A stretch of 64,000 nt of DNA from Nitrospirota bacterium (lineage in GTDB: Bacteria; Nitrospirota; Nitrospiria; Nitrospirales; Nitrospiraceae), in assembly GCA_002737345.1 (NCBI GenBank), contig NSIK01000019.1:1-64000 (forward strand). The letters run 5' to 3'. The notes under the pieces are model-generated. The model was not told the DNA's origin. It was given only the letters and a program-made list of their open reading frames with translations, and made no database searches. Made by a program: the position numbers and the translations under genes. Positions 40,032 through 49,168 of this stretch are shown in pieces; positions within the stretch are counted from its first letter, which is position 1; each line of letters opens with the position of its first letter.

Positions 40032-42212
40032 ATGAACCTGATTCGAGCATTTCTAGGCCGCCTATCGGACAGTCTCTTCGTCTCTGTTCCGGAGAAGTTC
40101 GGCTCGGCGGCCGAGTTGTTCAAGGCCCCACCGCTGCGTCTGGTGTTGGACAAGTCTCCGCTTTCCGTTCCGCTCGATATTGCGGCTCGCCGCCCCCCCA
40201 GCCATTCGGTCAGTCAGGTGGATGCGCTCGATGACGCGGTCAGACGCAGTCAAGCGTGGTTTTTGTCCAGACAACATGAGTCCGAAGGCTATTGGGTTGC
40301 CGAACTCGAAGCCGATACGACCTTAACGTCTGAGTATGTTCTGTTGCGGCGGTTTCTTGATCGGGTCGATCCAGAGCGTGAGCGCAAGGCCGTCTGTTAT
40401 CTCCGTGCTAGGCAATTGCCCGATGGCGGCTGGCCGATTTTCTACGGAGGCCCTTCAGAGATCAGCGCGTCGGTGAAGGCCTATTTCGCGTTGAAGTTGA
40501 GCGGAATTTCAGCCAATGAGCCCTACATGCTGCGGGCCCGAGACTGCATTCAGGCCAAGGGCGGCGTGGTCTCCGCGAACGTCTTTACAAAAATCACCCT
40601 GGCCCTGTTCGAGCAGTACGATTGGAAAGGTCTGCCGAGCATGCCGCCGGAGATCATGCTCCTGCCGAAGCGGTTCTACTTCAGTATTTATGCGATTTCT
40701 TATTGGTCTCGCGCGGTCCTGATTCCCTTGCTGGTGGTGTTTGCAAATCGGCCCGTCTGCCGTATTCCCGAGGAGCAGGGGATTGACGAACTCTATCTCT
40801 TTCCCCGGGCGCAGATTCGTTATCGCGACGTGCCCCCTTTCAATAAGGATCAGCGATGGTTCACCCCGCATAACTTCTTCGTGCAATTGGACGGAGTGCT
40901 CAAGCTCTATGACAAGATGCCGCTCAGTTGGCTGCGCAAGAAGGCCCTGCACAGGGCTGCTACTTGGATGTTAGACCATATCAAGGGCAGCGGCGGGTTG
41001 GGGGCGATTTATCCGGCTATGGCGAATTCAATCGTGGCCCTTCGCTGTCTGGGCTATGAGGTTGACGATCCCTTGGTGCGGAAGGCGTTTCAGGAAATTG
41101 AAGCGCTGGAAGTCTACGATACCCTGTCAATCGGCGAACAGCGTGTCGAGACGCTGCATCTTCAACCCTGCCATTCGCCGATCTGGGATACGGCCTTGCT
41201 CATGAATGCCTTGATCGAAACTGGGATGTCGCAGGACCATCCTTCACTTCAGAAAGCGGCGGCTTACCTGGCCTCGCGCCAGACGAAGTTGGCCGGCGAT
41301 TGGAAGTTTTCATCTCCGAACGCGGAGCCGGGCGGCTGGTACTTCCAGTTTGAAAACGAACTCTATCCCGACGTGGATGACTCAGCTGTGGTGTTGATGG
41401 CGCTTTCGAAAGTCCGGATGGCGCAGGCTACCGATCTGCAGGAGTCCATTCAGCGGGGAACGAATTGGGTCCTCGCCATGCAAGGGTCCGATGGCGGCTG
41501 GGGGGCCTACGACAAGGACAATAATCGCATCGTATTCAACTACATTCCCTTTGCCGATCACCATGCGCTGCTCGATCCCAGTACGTCGGATTTGACCGGA
41601 CGTTGCCTCGAGATGCTGGCAGCTCTGGGCTACGATCAGACCCATCCAGCTGTGGCGCCGGCCCTCCGGTTCCTCAAGCGGGAGCAGGAAACCGACGGCA
41701 GCTGGTACGGCCGGTGGGGCGTAAATTACATTTATGGCACCTGGTCTGTGCTGGCCGGCCTTCGCGCGATCGGTGTAGATCTGTCGGAGCCCTATATCCG
41801 TCGTGCAGTTGCCTGGCTCGAGTCGAAGCAGAATTCCGATGGCGGGTGGGGCGAGTCCTGTCATTCCTACGACGATGACCCTGAGTGGAGCGGGAAGGGG
41901 GACAGCACTCCGTCCCAAACAGCCTGGGCCATCATGGGGCTGATGTCGGCCGGGATGACCGATGCCTTCAGTGTCGCGCGCGGCATCCAGTATCTGTTGC
42001 GTCATCAAATGAAAGACGGTTCCTGGGAAGAGGTCCGCCATACCGGCACAGGATTCCCGCGGGTGTTTTATCTCCGCTACCATTGGTACTGCCAATATTT
42101 CCCGTTATGGGCCTTAGCGATGTATCGGAATTTACGGACACGCGGGCACATGCGGGCCGATGAAGTGCGGCAGCAGGTATTGGCTTCTGGGTGCCATCGA
42201 GCCGATCAGTGA
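40032..42212 (+). CDS. shc: Squalene-hopene cyclase
   Basis: The 726-residue enzyme cyclises squalene to hopene, the parent of bacterial hopanoids. The catalytic acid motif is DVDD near residues 447-450 (YPDVDDSAVV). Several QW repeats are visible, for example QGSDGGWGAYDKD, QNSDGGWGES and QMKDGSWEE. The length is slightly above typical bacterial forms of about 630-690 because of an N-terminal stretch of some 70 residues. A good promoter lies upstream. It is followed 3 bases later by the hpnG-like gene. Hopanoids stiffen the bacterial outer membrane. Confidence 0.96.
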   Translation: MNLIRAFLGRLSDSLFVSVPEKFGSAAELFKAPPLRLVLDKSPLSVPLDIAARRPPSHSVSQVDALDDAVRRSQAWFLSRQHESEGYWVAELEADTTLTSEYVLLRRFLDRVDPERERKAVCYLRARQLPDGGWPIFYGGPSEISASVKAYFALKLSGISANEPYMLRARDCIQAKGGVVSANVFTKITLALFEQYDWKGLPSMPPEIMLLPKRFYFSIYAISYWSRAVLIPLLVVFANRPVCRIPEEQGIDELYLFPRAQIRYRDVPPFNKDQRWFTPHNFFVQLDGVLKLYDKMPLSWLRKKALHRAATWMLDHIKGSGGLGAIYPAMANSIVALRCLGYEVDDPLVRKAFQEIEALEVYDTLSIGEQRVETLHLQPCHSPIWDTALLMNALIETGMSQDHPSLQKAAAYLASRQTKLAGDWKFSSPNAEPGGWYFQFENELYPDVDDSAVVLMALSKVRMAQATDLQESIQRGTNWVLAMQGSDGGWGAYDKDNNRIVFNYIPFADHHALLDPSTSDLTGRCLEMLAALGYDQTHPAVAPALRFLKREQETDGSWYGRWGVNYIYGTWSVLAGLRAIGVDLSEPYIRRAVAWLESKQNSDGGWGESCHSYDDDPEWSGKGDSTPSQTAWAIMGLMSAGMTDAFSVARGIQYLLRHQMKDGSWEEVRHTGTGFPRVFYLRYHWYCQYFPLWALAMYRNLRTRGHMRADEVRQQVLASGCHRADQ

Positions 42213-42214
42213 AC

Positions 42215-43039
42215 ATGCCGTCGACTCCCGTTGTTGGCGTGGGACCATCCCGATCAGAATCTTCGATGCTTCCCGTTGGCATTTTTGTCGCGACTCGTTG
42301 GGAGCTGCAGGCTGTCAGGCGTGCGCTTCCCACGGATCGTGTTGCGACGGTCTCAGGCATCCGTTGTTATATTGGGCAGAGCGGGGATCAGCTCTATTGG
42401 TTGATCCAGACCGGCGTCGGCCCTGTGGCGGCTGGCAGGGTTGCGCGCGCGGTGCTGACGGCACAGGCCATGTCGTTGGTTATATCAACGGGGTTTGCCT
42501 GTGCGCTTGCGCCGGCGCAGGTGGGAGACCTTATTTTAGGGACGGAGGTTTTCCCTTTCGATCTCGAAGAGGTTGGGGCGGTGAAGGGCGAGTCTTTGTT
42601 GTGCGATGAGGTGGTGCACTCCGCCTGTGTTGCCGCGGCGCAGGATGCAGAGCTGGTCGTGCGAACGGGAACGGTTGTATCTGCGCCGGTTGTACTGTGG
42701 CGGGCTGAGGACAAGCGTCGACTGCGGCAGTTGACCGATGCGACCGGACTTGATATGGAAAGCGCCGCCATTGCATCGGCGGCTCGGGGACAAGGAATCC
42801 CCATGGCGATTATGCGGACGGTCTCCGATCTAGAGGATGAAGATCTTCCACTTGACTTCAATCTCTTTCTCGGGCCCACTGGCTGGGCTAAAGGTTTATG
42901 GTCGCTCGTTAGCCGTCCGTCCAGTTTGGCGGAGTTGAATCGGCTTCGACGGCAGAGCCGGATAGCCGCGGATCGGTTGACGGAATGGTTTCAACATTAT
43001 GCCAAAGCGGGCGGCGGCTTACGTCGTGGACTGCGGTAA
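42215..43039 (+). CDS. hpnG: Hopanoid-associated phosphorylase / nucleosidase HpnG-like
   Basis: The 274-residue protein resembles the purine nucleosidase/phosphorylase fold (GVGPVAAGRVARAVL, VISTGFACALAPAQVGDLI, GLDMESAAIASAARGQG near residues 180-196). HpnG proteins act on adenosylhopane made by HpnH, releasing adenine to give ribosylhopane. Location directly after shc supports that role. The ATG at 42215 is used; a GTG at 42191 would overlap the shc end, and an ATG at 42266 is also possible. The distal hpnH gene at 50684 supplies the substrate. Confidence 0.85.
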   Translation: MPSTPVVGVGPSRSESSMLPVGIFVATRWELQAVRRALPTDRVATVSGIRCYIGQSGDQLYWLIQTGVGPVAAGRVARAVLTAQAMSLVISTGFACALAPAQVGDLILGTEVFPFDLEEVGAVKGESLLCDEVVHSACVAAAQDAELVVRTGTVVSAPVVLWRAEDKRRLRQLTDATGLDMESAAIASAARGQGIPMAIMRTVSDLEDEDLPLDFNLFLGPTGWAKGLWSLVSRPSSLAELNRLRRQSRIAADRLTEWFQHYAKAGGGLRRGLR

Positions 43040-43042
43040 CTG

Positions 43043-43816
43043 ATGGTATCCAATATGGTTAAATGGCTTGGGGCGTTGGTAGTCACGCGTGTGCAGGAGA
43101 TGGGCCGCATGTTGCTGTTTGTCTTGTCGGCCTTTGCCTGGCTGGCAAGGCCTCCCTTCCGGTTTTCTCACATGCTGAAGCAGCTCCATTTCATTGGGTA
43201 TAAATCGACATTCGTGGTGGTCCTGACCGCCGGGTTCACCGGCATGGTCCTCGCGTTGCAAGGCTACTATAGTTTGCGGAAGTTCGGCGCAGAGGGAATG
43301 CTGGGCGCTGCGGTGGCCTTGACCATGATCCGGGAATTGGGGCCGGTGTTGGCCGCTTTGATGGTGACCGCCAGGGCCGGCTCGGCCATGACGGCGGAAG
43401 TCGGCATCATGCGGATTACGGAACAGATCGATGCGCTCGATACCATGGCGATCAATCCGATACAGTATTTGATCGCCCCGAAGCTTGTGGCCGGGTTGAT
43501 CGGGGTGCCGTTGCTCGTGGCCATCTTTGATGTGGTCGGTATCTATGGCGGCTATGTCGCCGGGGTGGATCTGCTGGGAGGCGATGCAGGGTCTTATTGG
43601 AACTCGATTGAGTCGGCCGTGGAATGGAAAGATATCTACGGCGGGATTCTCAAGTCGATCAGTTTCGGGCTGATCATCACCTGGATCTGCTCCTATAAAG
43701 GGTATCATACGCGACAGAGCGCGGAGGGGCTGGGAACGGCTACGACGGAAGCGGTGGTGCTGAGCTCTGTAGTCATTCTGATGTGGGATTATTTTCTTAC
43801 CTCGGTTTTGCTATGA
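43043..43816 (+). CDS. mlaE: MlaE-like lipid ABC transporter permease
   Basis: The 257-residue permease matches the MlaE family: a long conserved stretch IRELGPVLAALMVTARAGSA near residues 94-113 followed by MTAEVGIMRITEQIDAL. About five or six membrane segments are visible. It sits 3 bases after hpnG and overlaps the ATPase gene (ATGA). MlaE with MlaF forms the inner-membrane engine moving lipids between the membranes of Gram-negative bacteria. The start may also be the second Met (43055). The position after hopanoid genes raises the possibility of hopanoid as cargo, but this is inference. Confidence 0.93.
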   Translation: MVSNMVKWLGALVVTRVQEMGRMLLFVLSAFAWLARPPFRFSHMLKQLHFIGYKSTFVVVLTAGFTGMVLALQGYYSLRKFGAEGMLGAAVALTMIRELGPVLAALMVTARAGSAMTAEVGIMRITEQIDALDTMAINPIQYLIAPKLVAGLIGVPLLVAIFDVVGIYGGYVAGVDLLGGDAGSYWNSIESAVEWKDIYGGILKSISFGLIITWICSYKGYHTRQSAEGLGTATTEAVVLSSVVILMWDYFLTSVLL

Positions 43817-44577
43817 CCTCCATGATCAAGCTGATTGGCATCGAAAAGAAGTTAGGTGGGCAGCCGGTGCTGCAAGGGGTGGATCTCTCGATCCCCGTCG
43901 GTAAGCTGACGACCATCATCGGTGGCAGTGGATCGGGAAAGAGCGTGCTCCTCAAGCACATGATCGGGCTTCTGCAGCCTGATCGCGGCGAAGTCTGGAT
44001 CGGCGATGTGGAGATCTCTCGCTTGTCCGGCACGAAGTTGAACGATGTGCGGAGGCGGTTTGCCATGCTGTTCCAGGGCGCAGCCCTGTTCGATTCCCTT
44101 TCCGTTTTTGAGAACGTGGCGTTTCCGTTGCGAGAGAAATTACGGATGAAGGGGCCGGAGGTCACGCGGCGGGTCGAGGAAAAGCTGGCGCAAGTCGAGT
44201 TGGCGGGGATGGGCCACAAGTTTCCCGCCGAATTGAGCGGAGGCATGCGCAAGCGGGCGGGTTTGGCGCGCGCGTTGGTGATGGAGCCGGAGATCATCTT
44301 GTTTGATGAGCCGACAACCGGGCTAGATCCTTTGATGGCGAAATCAATTCATGATTTGATCGTCGCAATGCAACGGCGGTTCGGCTTTACGGCGGTGATG
44401 GTCAGCCATGAAATTCCGGAGATCTTCGCGATTTCCGATTGGGTGGCGATGCTCAGAAACGGCAAGATTGCAGCGATGGCCCCGGCCGACGAGTTCCAGC
44501 AGATTGCCGATCCGGATATTCAAGAATTCATTTCCGTGGGCGGGACAGTGGTCTTGCCAGGATCGCACGTAAGGTGA
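43813..44577 (+). CDS. mlaF: MlaF-like ABC transporter ATP-binding protein
   Basis: The 254-residue ATPase has Walker A GGSGSGKSVLLKH near residues 37-49, the signature LSGGMRKRAGLARAL near 142-156, and Walker B IILFDEPTTGLDP near 162-174. It powers the MlaE permease. The ATG at 43813 overlaps the mlaE stop; a frame beginning at 43783 lies inside mlaE. The C-terminus (ADEFQQIADPDIQEFISV) is typical for MlaF. No MlaB-like STAS gene is found in the cluster, which is a small difference from the E. coli system. Confidence 0.94.
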   Translation: MTSMIKLIGIEKKLGGQPVLQGVDLSIPVGKLTTIIGGSGSGKSVLLKHMIGLLQPDRGEVWIGDVEISRLSGTKLNDVRRRFAMLFQGAALFDSLSVFENVAFPLREKLRMKGPEVTRRVEEKLAQVELAGMGHKFPAELSGGMRKRAGLARALVMEPEIILFDEPTTGLDPLMAKSIHDLIVAMQRRFGFTAVMVSHEIPEIFAISDWVAMLRNGKIAAMAPADEFQQIADPDIQEFISVGGTVVLPGSHVR

Positions 44578-44593
44578 GAGAGGAGTAGTGAAA

Positions 44594-45037
44594 ATGGAAA
44601 AAGCTAAGTTGGAGATCATGGTCGGCTTCTTTGTGCTCATTGGCATTTTGTGCCTCGGGTATCTGTCGATCAAGCTCGGGAAGCTCGAGCTGGTCGGGGG
44701 CGACGTCTATGAAGTCGACGCGCAGTTCAATACAGCCTCGGGGCTCAAGTCCGGGTCGGCCGTTGAAATCGCCGGTGTCGAGGTCGGGCGGGTGCGCGGG
44801 ATTACGCTTAGCGGGGACCGCGCGATGGTGAAGCTGGCGGTCAACAATACCGTCAAGCTTTATACGGACACCATTGCCTCGATCAAGACTCGTGGAATCA
44901 TCGGAGAAAAGTTTTTGGCTCTGTCTCCCGGCGGGGGAGGCGACCCGCTCAAGCCCGGTGAAACGATCCGCGATACGGAATCTGGCCTCGATCTCGAGGA
45001 ACTGGTCAGCCAGTATGTGCATGGGAAAGTGAACTGA
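44594..45037 (+). CDS. mlaD: MlaD-like MCE-domain substrate-binding protein
   Basis: The 147-residue protein has a single N-terminal membrane anchor (LEIMVGFFVLIGILCLGYLS) and one MCE domain (VDAQFNTASGLKSGSAVEIAG near residues 39-59). This is the periplasmic ring subunit of Mla systems. The ATG at 44594 has GAGAGGAG about 9 bases upstream, better than the GTG at 44588. It follows mlaF by 16 bases and precedes the mlaC-like gene by 51 bases. Its length is close to E. coli MlaD (183 residues) but shorter. Confidence 0.93.
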   Translation: MEKAKLEIMVGFFVLIGILCLGYLSIKLGKLELVGGDVYEVDAQFNTASGLKSGSAVEIAGVEVGRVRGITLSGDRAMVKLAVNNTVKLYTDTIASIKTRGIIGEKFLALSPGGGGDPLKPGETIRDTESGLDLEELVSQYVHGKVN

Positions 45038-45088
45038 TAGGCCGGTGACGGGGCTGGATTGGAGGCTCATGTGGGAGGCGATAGGGAG

Positions 45089-45736
45089 ATGAAGCGATCT
45101 GCCGTCACGCAAGTGCAGAGATGGAACTGGGGTAAGCTCGCAAGCGGAGCGATCTGTGCGCTCGCGTTGTTTGGGTGGGTGTCCGCTCAGCCAGCAGTAG
45201 CTGGTGGCCCAACTGAGGCCATGAAAATGACCATTGATGAGGTGCTCGGAATCATTCAGGACAAGGAGCTCAAACAGGCGCCGAGAGCGGAAGAGCGCCG
45301 GAAGCGTTTGGAGCAGGTGGTCGAGAATCGGTTTGACTATCAAGAAATGTCGCGGCGCGCGCTCGGAGCTCCCTGGAGTACGCTTGAGGATAAGGATAAG
45401 CAGGAATTCGTCGCACTGTTCAGGACGCTGCTGGCCAATTCTTATGCGGATAAGGTTGAGACCTATTCAGGCGAGGGCGTGCAGTACCTCAACGAACGGA
45501 CGGAAAAAGACTATGCCGAGGTGCGAACGAAAATGCTCACCGGGAAGACCGAAATTCCTCTCGATTACCGGCTGTTCAACAAGGGTGTGGAGTGGCGGGT
45601 CTACGACGTCGTGGTGGACGGGGTTAGCTTGGTGAGTAATTACCGTGGGCAGTTCTCGAAGATCCTCCGCTCCTCGACCTTCCCTGATTTACTAGAACAG
45701 CTGCGTAAGAAGTCCGATAAGACTAAGGCTCCGTAA
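45089..45736 (+). CDS. mlaC: MlaC/HpnM-like periplasmic lipid-binding protein
   Basis: The 215-residue protein has a signal peptide (residues about 1-38, ending near QPAVAGG) and the Tol-tolerance/MlaC family fold, with RFDYQEMSRRALGAPWSTL-like sequence near residues 79-97 and the C-terminal VYDVVVDGVSLVSNYR near 171-186. It would shuttle lipid across the periplasm. HpnM, a family member in other hopanoid producers, is known to be hopanoid linked. An ATG at 45089 is preferred over an upstream TTG at 45059. It lies 17 bases before the barrel gene. Confidence 0.9.
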   Translation: MKRSAVTQVQRWNWGKLASGAICALALFGWVSAQPAVAGGPTEAMKMTIDEVLGIIQDKELKQAPRAEERRKRLEQVVENRFDYQEMSRRALGAPWSTLEDKDKQEFVALFRTLLANSYADKVETYSGEGVQYLNERTEKDYAEVRTKMLTGKTEIPLDYRLFNKGVEWRVYDVVVDGVSLVSNYRGQFSKILRSSTFPDLLEQLRKKSDKTKAP

Positions 45737-45753
45737 CTCGTTTCAGGAATCCC

Positions 45754-46956
45754 ATGATCAGCCTGCGCGGCCTCACCGGTGTTCTGTTCGTGTTGTGTGC
45801 GGCGAGTCTTATCGCGCTGCCAGAGGAGGCCGCAGCCGGCGTCGAATATTTTCCGGTTCCTTCCGTGTCGAGCACTCGCAACGACGGGAGTGACGCCGGC
45901 CTGCTTGTGCCAATCCTGATCACGGATCCGGACGGAGAGTTGAAGTATATCGTCGCCCCGATGATCATTCGGAACTCCATTGTCGGGACGCGCGGCGCGC
46001 TCAATGTATTTCGCTACGAGCCGGGCGGGCGGGAGATGCGATTTATCGGCTCTTTCACGGAGCGGATCGAACGCAAGGTGGTGTTTAGCTATGCCGATCC
46101 GGCGTTCGCGCAGGGCCGGTATTCGCTGAATTTCGGCGCCTCGTTTTTCAAAAACGCCACCTCGCGGTTTTTTGATCTCGGGCAAGCCACGCAGGAGTCG
46201 AAGGAAACGAACTATACGGCGCGTGAAACTAGGCTGAACTGGCGGTTCGGGGTCTATGCAAACGAAGTGACGCAGATTTCCGTCGGGCAGCGGTTTCGCG
46301 ACGTGCAGCTGCAAAGAGGCGGGACCGGTCTTCCCTTCACCGGCGATCGATTCCCTCGGGTGGATGGGGTGCAGGGCGAGTCGCTTATTCTGGGGCATCG
46401 GGCGACGTTCTATTACGATACGCGCAACAATCTGGTCACGCCGACCGACGGGATGGCCGTGACGGCCTATGCAGAGCTCAACCAAAGTCTCCGTAACGGC
46501 GATCATCCCGTCTACTCCCGCTATGAGATCGAGGTGAAGAAGTTGTTCCCCAGCGAATCGAAGCGCGCCATCCTGGTTGTGCGCGGGGATCTGCAAGCGA
46601 CGATCGGGTCGCAAGTCCCGTTCTTTGAGCAAAGTTCGCTGGGGGGGCAAAACAATCTGCGCGGATTCGGCGGCGATCGTTTCATCGACAAGCACCTCGT
46701 GTCACTCAGCATCGAAGAGCGGATTCACCTGGCCCGCGCAAAGGTGGCGGGTGTCAACGCGGACTTCGAGATTGCCCCGTTTCTGGATACGGGGCAGGTC
46801 TTCAGCGACTATAAAAAAGTCAGTTTCCATAGCTACAGATTCACTCCTGGTGTCGGATTCCGCGGCGTCGTTCGGCCTAATGTCGTCGGTCGCGTCGACT
46901 ATGGCTATAGCCGCGAGGGGGGAGCGATCTTTGCGGGGCTGGACTTCCCCTATTGA
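45754..46956 (+). CDS. Omp85/BamA-family outer-membrane beta-barrel without POTRA domains
   Basis: The 400-residue protein has a signal peptide (about residues 1-28, LIALPEEAAAGV) and then a beta-barrel with the Omp85 motif GGQNNLRGFGGDRF near residues 296-309. It ends in an aromatic residue (GLDFPY), typical of outer-membrane barrel ends. There is no room for POTRA domains, so it is a bare barrel of the D15/surface antigen type. It is the last gene of the mla-like unit. In E. coli the outer-membrane end of the Mla route is MlaA with porin, which is not seen here, so this barrel may replace it. That role is inferred from position. Confidence 0.82.
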   Translation: MISLRGLTGVLFVLCAASLIALPEEAAAGVEYFPVPSVSSTRNDGSDAGLLVPILITDPDGELKYIVAPMIIRNSIVGTRGALNVFRYEPGGREMRFIGSFTERIERKVVFSYADPAFAQGRYSLNFGASFFKNATSRFFDLGQATQESKETNYTARETRLNWRFGVYANEVTQISVGQRFRDVQLQRGGTGLPFTGDRFPRVDGVQGESLILGHRATFYYDTRNNLVTPTDGMAVTAYAELNQSLRNGDHPVYSRYEIEVKKLFPSESKRAILVVRGDLQATIGSQVPFFEQSSLGGQNNLRGFGGDRFIDKHLVSLSIEERIHLARAKVAGVNADFEIAPFLDTGQVFSDYKKVSFHSYRFTPGVGFRGVVRPNVVGRVDYGYSREGGAIFAGLDFPY

Positions 46957-47166
46957 TCGACAGTCGGAGAAGGCGGGCCGCGCGCTCCCAATTCGAGCCA
47001 TTTGTGGCGTAGGTTTCCGGCTGACGCTAGCTAACCACTTGACAATACATGACTTTTGTGTGAAGCTGCCCCTGCTAGCATCTATGCTGCTATGCTGCTG
47101 GGCCATACTTATTTGAGTTCAGTTCGTGGTGCGAGACTCCTGCACCTACGCAAAGGAGCATCTGCT

Positions 47167-49116
47167 ATGTCGATTTTGAAGACCATTCAAAGCCCTGCTG
47201 ATCTGAAACGGCTAGCACCGGCGCAATTTCCTGCCTTGTGCCAGGAGTTGCGGGAACAGATTATCGGCGTGGTCTCTAACGTCGGAGGCCACCTGGCCTC
47301 GAATCTTGGAGTGATTGAACTGACGGTCGCCCTGCACTATCTGCTCGATACGCCCAAGGACAAGATCGTCTGGGACACCAGCAATCAAGCCTATGCCCAT
47401 AAGCTGCTCACTGGCCGCCGGGAACAATTCCACACGCTTCGGCAGTATGGGGGGATGAGCGGTTTCGCTAAGCGCGAGGAGAGCGTCTACGACACGTTCA
47501 ACGCGGGCCATGCCGGCACGGGCGTATCTGCCGCCTATGGCATGGTTGCAGCTCGTGAACAGTTGGCGCAGAAACATAAAGTGGTCTGTGTGGTCGGGGA
47601 TGGCGCCATGACGGCCGGGATGACGCTAGAAGGTCTGCACCATGCAGGCGGCCTGGACAAAGATTTCCTGGTGATTTTGAACGACAACCAAATGTCTATT
47701 TCGAAGAACGTGGGCGCCATTTCCTCCTATTTAAACCGGACCTTCACCGGAGAGTTTTACCTCAAGATGCGGGAAGAGACGGGGCAATTATTGGGGAAGA
47801 TTCCCCACATCGGGCATGACATGCAGAAGTGGGCTCGTCGCGCTGAAGAGTTGGCCAAGGGCGCGATCCTTCCGGGGCTGCTCTTTGAAGAGCTGGGGTT
47901 CCGGTATGCGGGACCGATTGACGGACATAATTTTGAACATCTGCTCCCCACCTTGGAGAATGTGCTGAAGATGAAGGGGCCGGTGCTGCTCCATGTCATT
48001 ACGAAGAAAGGGTTGGGCTACGAGCCGGCGGTCAAGAATCCCGTGTGGTTTCATGCCTGTCCTCCCTTTGTGCGGGAGACCGGAGTGCCTGCGAAAAAAG
48101 CGGCCCGCCCATCCTATACGCAGATTGCCATTGAATCATTGGTGAAGCTGGCCCGAGTGGACAAGCGGATTGTCGCGATTACAGCTGCCATGTGCGAAGG
48201 AACTGGCCTGAATATTTTCGAGAAAGAGTTTCCGGACCGAATTTATGACGTGGGCATTGCCGAACAGCATGCGGTGACCTTTGCCGCTGGTCTTGCGACG
48301 CAGGGTCTTCATCCCGTGGTGGTGTTGTATTCCACGTTTTTGCAGCGGGCCTACGACCAGGTGGTGCATGACGTCGCGACGCAGAATCTACCGGTAACCG
48401 TCTGTATCGATCGCGGCGGGTTGGTGGCAGAAGACGGGACGACGCATCACGGAGCCTTCGATTATGCGTTCCTGCGGCATGTCCCGAACATGGTCGTGAT
48501 GGCGCCGAAAGATGAAAATGAGTTGCAGCATATGATGAAAACCTGTGTCCAGCACGACGGGCCTACCTCAGTGCGGTATCCGCGGGGATTGAGCCTGGGT
48601 GTCACGATGGATCAGGAGCCGAAGGCCTTACCGATGGGGAAGGCCGAGCTGCTGCAGGAAGGTACGGAGGTCGCGATCATCGCGATCGGCGTGCCGGTCT
48701 GGCATGCGGTGACGGCGGCGAAACGGCTTGCGCAGGAAGGCATTTCCACTGCGGTCGTGAATGCGCGTTTTGTGAAGCCGCTGGATCAGGACTTGATCGT
48801 GGAGGTGGCGAAGCAGGTTCGCTACGTGGTGACGGTGGAAGAGGGCTGTAAGATGGGCGGGTTCGGGTCTGCGGTCCTCGAAGCTCTGTCTGACAGAGGC
48901 GTCACGGATGTGAGGACGAAGGTGCTGGGTTTGCCGGACCGGTACATCGAACAGGGACCGCAGGATTTCCTGCGCGAATGGTATGGGCTGACCGCAGAAG
49001 GCATTTATCAGAGCGTGAAGGAGTTGATCGGCACGGCGACGGCTCGCGCGCGCGAGCAGCGCACGCTCGCGTCCTTGGTCGATCGGTTGCCGCATGGAGA
49101 CGAGCAGGGCAGCTAG
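47167..49116 (+). CDS. dxs: 1-deoxy-D-xylulose-5-phosphate synthase (variant active site)
   Basis: The 649-residue thiamine-diphosphate enzyme condenses pyruvate and glyceraldehyde 3-phosphate, the first step of the MEP pathway. Family motifs are present: GDGAMTAGMTLEGLHHAG near residues 144-161, LNDNQMSISKNVGA near 171-184, YAGPIDGHN near 256-264, and DVGIAEQHAVTFAAGLATQG near 361-380. The conserved His of the GHQ motif (His49 in E. coli) is Asn73 here (WDTSNQAYAHK). AAGGAGC precedes the ATG; the frame from 47056 is not similar upstream. ispG follows 52 bases later. Whether the change affects activity is unknown. Confidence 0.92.
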   Translation: MSILKTIQSPADLKRLAPAQFPALCQELREQIIGVVSNVGGHLASNLGVIELTVALHYLLDTPKDKIVWDTSNQAYAHKLLTGRREQFHTLRQYGGMSGFAKREESVYDTFNAGHAGTGVSAAYGMVAAREQLAQKHKVVCVVGDGAMTAGMTLEGLHHAGGLDKDFLVILNDNQMSISKNVGAISSYLNRTFTGEFYLKMREETGQLLGKIPHIGHDMQKWARRAEELAKGAILPGLLFEELGFRYAGPIDGHNFEHLLPTLENVLKMKGPVLLHVITKKGLGYEPAVKNPVWFHACPPFVRETGVPAKKAARPSYTQIAIESLVKLARVDKRIVAITAAMCEGTGLNIFEKEFPDRIYDVGIAEQHAVTFAAGLATQGLHPVVVLYSTFLQRAYDQVVHDVATQNLPVTVCIDRGGLVAEDGTTHHGAFDYAFLRHVPNMVVMAPKDENELQHMMKTCVQHDGPTSVRYPRGLSLGVTMDQEPKALPMGKAELLQEGTEVAIIAIGVPVWHAVTAAKRLAQEGISTAVVNARFVKPLDQDLIVEVAKQVRYVVTVEEGCKMGGFGSAVLEALSDRGVTDVRTKVLGLPDRYIEQGPQDFLREWYGLTAEGIYQSVKELIGTATARAREQRTLASLVDRLPHGDEQGS

Positions 49117-49123
49117 TGCAAGG

Positions 49124-49153
49124 CAAAATAAATAAGTGAAAAGGTAAAAGTAC
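49124..49153. repeat. A-rich heptanucleotide-period stretch between dxs and ispG (locus 10)
   Basis: The gap steps as AAATAAG, TGAAAAG, GTAAAAG. It is short and one-armed, so it is the weakest member of the family. Confidence 0.45.
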
Positions 49154-49168
49154 CGGGCGAACACAGTC

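Noticed and set aside
40062-40277. Short minus-strand frame at the start of shc
   Set aside because: Lies fully within shc on the opposite strand and lacks a ribosome site.
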